Origin: JBBIOI01 sp037443425
Lineage (GTDB): Bacteria > Desulfobacterota > BSN033 > UBA1163
NCBI GenBank assembly: GCA_037443425.1
Contig: JBBIOI010000080.1
Span: 1-15,264, forward strand
Length of the DNA: 15,264 bases
Direction of reading: 5' to 3'
Shown here: positions 13,687-15,264 of the stretch, one piece after another
Position numbering within the stretch: the first letter of the stretch is position 1
Layout: each line of letters begins with the position of its first letter
Made by a program: the position numbers and the translations under genes
Notes under the pieces: model-generated
Databases searched by the model: none
What the model saw: the letters and a program-made list of their open reading frames with translations, nothing else
What the model was told of the DNA's origin: nothing

Positions 13687-15201
13687 ATGGATATTTTTGG
13701 TGGTTTATTATTTGGTTTTAAAAATGTCCTATACCTGGATATATTATTGTATTGTCTTATTGGAGTACTAATTGGAACTCTTGTGGGGGTTCTTCCAGGG
13801 ATAGGACCAATAGGAGCCATGTCTATTCTTCTGCCCGCCACCTTCGGCATTTCTCCCTCTGCGGCTATTATTATGCTTGCAGGGATTTATTATGGTGCAA
13901 TGTATGGAGGCTCGACAACCTCGATTCTTGTCAATATCCCGGGCGAGGCTGCATCGGTTGTAACGTGCCTGGATGGTTATCAGATGGCAAAAAAGGGAAG
14001 GGCAGGGCCTGCACTGGGTATCTCGGCAATAGGTTCTTTTATAGGAGGGACATTAAGCATTGTTGCTCTTATGTTTATTGCCATTCCACTTGCAAATTTA
14101 GCAGTGAAATTTGGGCCTCCTGAATTATTTTCTCTTATGTGCCTCTCTATGAGTCTTATCTCATATCTTGCAAGAGGTTCAACCTTTAATGCTGTTTTAA
14201 TGATCCTTGTTGGACTAATTCTTGGTTCTGTAGGAATGGATCCTATCACAGGTTTTCCAAGGTTCTATTTTGGGTCTGCTACACTTTTAGATGGCATCGG
14301 TCTTATCCCTGTTGCAATGGGACTTTTTGGGATTTCCGAGATATTGATAAATATCGAGCTTAAAGAAAGGACAATACTTGAAACAAAAATAAAAAATATT
14401 TTTCCGACGTTAAAGGATTGGAAAAGGTCTATTGGTCCTATATTAAGAGGCTCAGTAATCGGTTTCTTTTTTGGTCTATTGCCTGGAGGTGGAGGTGTAA
14501 TCCCTACATTTTTTTCTTATACTGTTGAAAAAAGGCTCTCAAAAAGACCTGAAGATTTTGGTAAAGGGGCTATTGAAGGGGTAGTAGGACCTGAAACTGC
14601 AAACAATGCAGGTTCAACAGGCGCCTTTGTCCCTATGCTTGCATTGGGAATACCTCCAAACCCTGTTCTTGCTATTTTGTTTGCAGCATTGATGATTCAT
14701 GGGGTTGCAGCTGGTCCATTATTACTGCAAAAACACCCCGAGATTTTTTGGGGGGTCATAGCAAGTATGTATTTAGGAAATATAATATTATTGATCCTTA
14801 ATCTCCCACTGATAGGTCTATGGGTTAAAATTCTAAAGATTCCATATAGACTTCTTATGCCGCTAATACTTCTTTGCTGTCTTGTGGGTGTTTATGCAGT
14901 TAATAATAATCCTGTAGAAATAGTAATTATGATAATCTTTGGAATTGTCGGATATATTCTAAGAAGATTTGGCTATGAGTTGGCTCCCCTCATAATAGCC
15001 TTGATTCTTGGCCCGCTTATGGAGACAAATTTTCGAAACTCTCTTATCATCTCTGATGGGAATCTTTTAATATTCCTTAAGAGGCCTGTTTCTGCCATAT
15101 TGCTTTTATCTTCTGCTTTTCTATTTATCAGTTCTGGGTTTTCAGTTTATAAAAAGGCAAAAGAGAAGATAAAAGAAGAAACATCGATGGATGAGGAATA
15201 A
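13687..15201 (+). CDS. tctA: Tripartite tricarboxylate transporter large permease subunit (TctA family)
   Basis: A 504-residue polytopic membrane protein with TctA hallmarks: GVLPGIGPIGAMSILLP (34-50), GIYYGAMYGGSTTSILVNIPGE (66-87, read in parts), DGYQMAKKGRAGPALG (96-111), and LLPGGGGVIPTFFSY followed by GVVGPETANNAG, the second half of the inverted duplicated core. About ten or more membrane helices are expected. It is the channel-forming permease of a TTT carboxylate importer in the inner membrane. It is complete, ending in TAA at 15199-15201. The usual TctC periplasmic receptor gene is not found in the remaining 63 bp nor elsewhere in the window, so it may lie just beyond the edge. Substrate could be a di- or tricarboxylate or an aromatic acid. 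Confidence 0.95.
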   Translation: MDIFGGLLFGFKNVLYLDILLYCLIGVLIGTLVGVLPGIGPIGAMSILLPATFGISPSAAIIMLAGIYYGAMYGGSTTSILVNIPGEAASVVTCLDGYQMAKKGRAGPALGISAIGSFIGGTLSIVALMFIAIPLANLAVKFGPPELFSLMCLSMSLISYLARGSTFNAVLMILVGLILGSVGMDPITGFPRFYFGSATLLDGIGLIPVAMGLFGISEILINIELKERTILETKIKNIFPTLKDWKRSIGPILRGSVIGFFFGLLPGGGGVIPTFFSYTVEKRLSKRPEDFGKGAIEGVVGPETANNAGSTGAFVPMLALGIPPNPVLAILFAALMIHGVAAGPLLLQKHPEIFWGVIASMYLGNIILLILNLPLIGLWVKILKIPYRLLMPLILLCCLVGVYAVNNNPVEIVIMIIFGIVGYILRRFGYELAPLIIALILGPLMETNFRNSLIISDGNLLIFLKRPVSAILLLSSAFLFISSGFSVYKKAKEKIKEETSMDEE

Positions 15202-15264
15202 TTTCCACTTTAGCTTTACGGATATGGTTTTTGGGCAAAAAAAATTTAAGAAACAGTAAACTTC

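Noticed and set aside
15202..15264. Start of a tctC gene
   Set aside because: The last 63 bases show no clear start codon with a ribosome site or signal-peptide-like frame.

Overview
The window is an AT-rich bacterial segment. Strong AAGGAGG-type ribosome binding sites, a Tat-exported binding protein and a tripartite tricarboxylate transporter (TTT) suggest a Gram-negative host. The gene content suggests an anaerobe: a molybdopterin enzyme, many [4Fe-4S] ferredoxin domains, an HdrC-like protein and no oxygenase. Dispersed 'GTCATTCCGAGCGAAGCGAG' and 'CCCCTCACC...CTCTCCCC' palindromes fill the intergenic DNA. These are common in environmental anaerobes such as Desulfobacterota or Nitrospirota-like lineages, but I cannot fix the taxon.

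Layout. (1) 1-102: 3' part of tRNA-Leu(UAA) and its intrinsic terminator. (2) 103-1034: no gene; a patchwork of miniature inverted-repeat elements and hairpins, then a promoter. (3) 1035-5359, plus strand: a PhlG-type (DAPG hydrolase family) C-C hydrolase, a Tat-exported LivJ-type substrate-binding protein, and two tandem M24 (creatinase/aminopeptidase P fold) proteins that have both lost most metal ligands. (4) 5367-12572, minus strand, converging on block 3: a five-gene operon transcribed as molybdopterin oxidoreductase, four-cluster ferredoxin subunit, HdrC-like dicluster protein, FrdA-like flavoprotein with a C-terminal dicluster ferredoxin domain, and a divergent acyl-CoA dehydrogenase. 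(5) 12573-13227: no gene; nested palindromes and a second, inverted copy of the roughly 210-bp element seen at 738-958, then a consensus sigma-70 promoter. (6) 13228-15201, plus strand: TctB and TctA membrane subunits of a TTT transporter; no TctC is seen before the window ends.

How the genes may work together (inference). A small organic acid, perhaps aromatic or beta-diketone-like, would be bound in the periplasm and taken up, and its carbon skeleton cleaved by the PhlG-like hydrolase. It would be oxidised or reduced by a soluble cytoplasmic molybdo-iron-sulfur-flavin chain, to which the acyl-CoA dehydrogenase could donate electrons. None of the redox proteins carries a Tat signal or membrane anchor, so the chain should be cytoplasmic. 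The substrate cannot be named from sequence alone. Two inverted copies of one element bracket the eight catabolic genes, and a tRNA gene lies just outside. This suggests the block is a mobile or island-like module, although no integrase or transposase is present.
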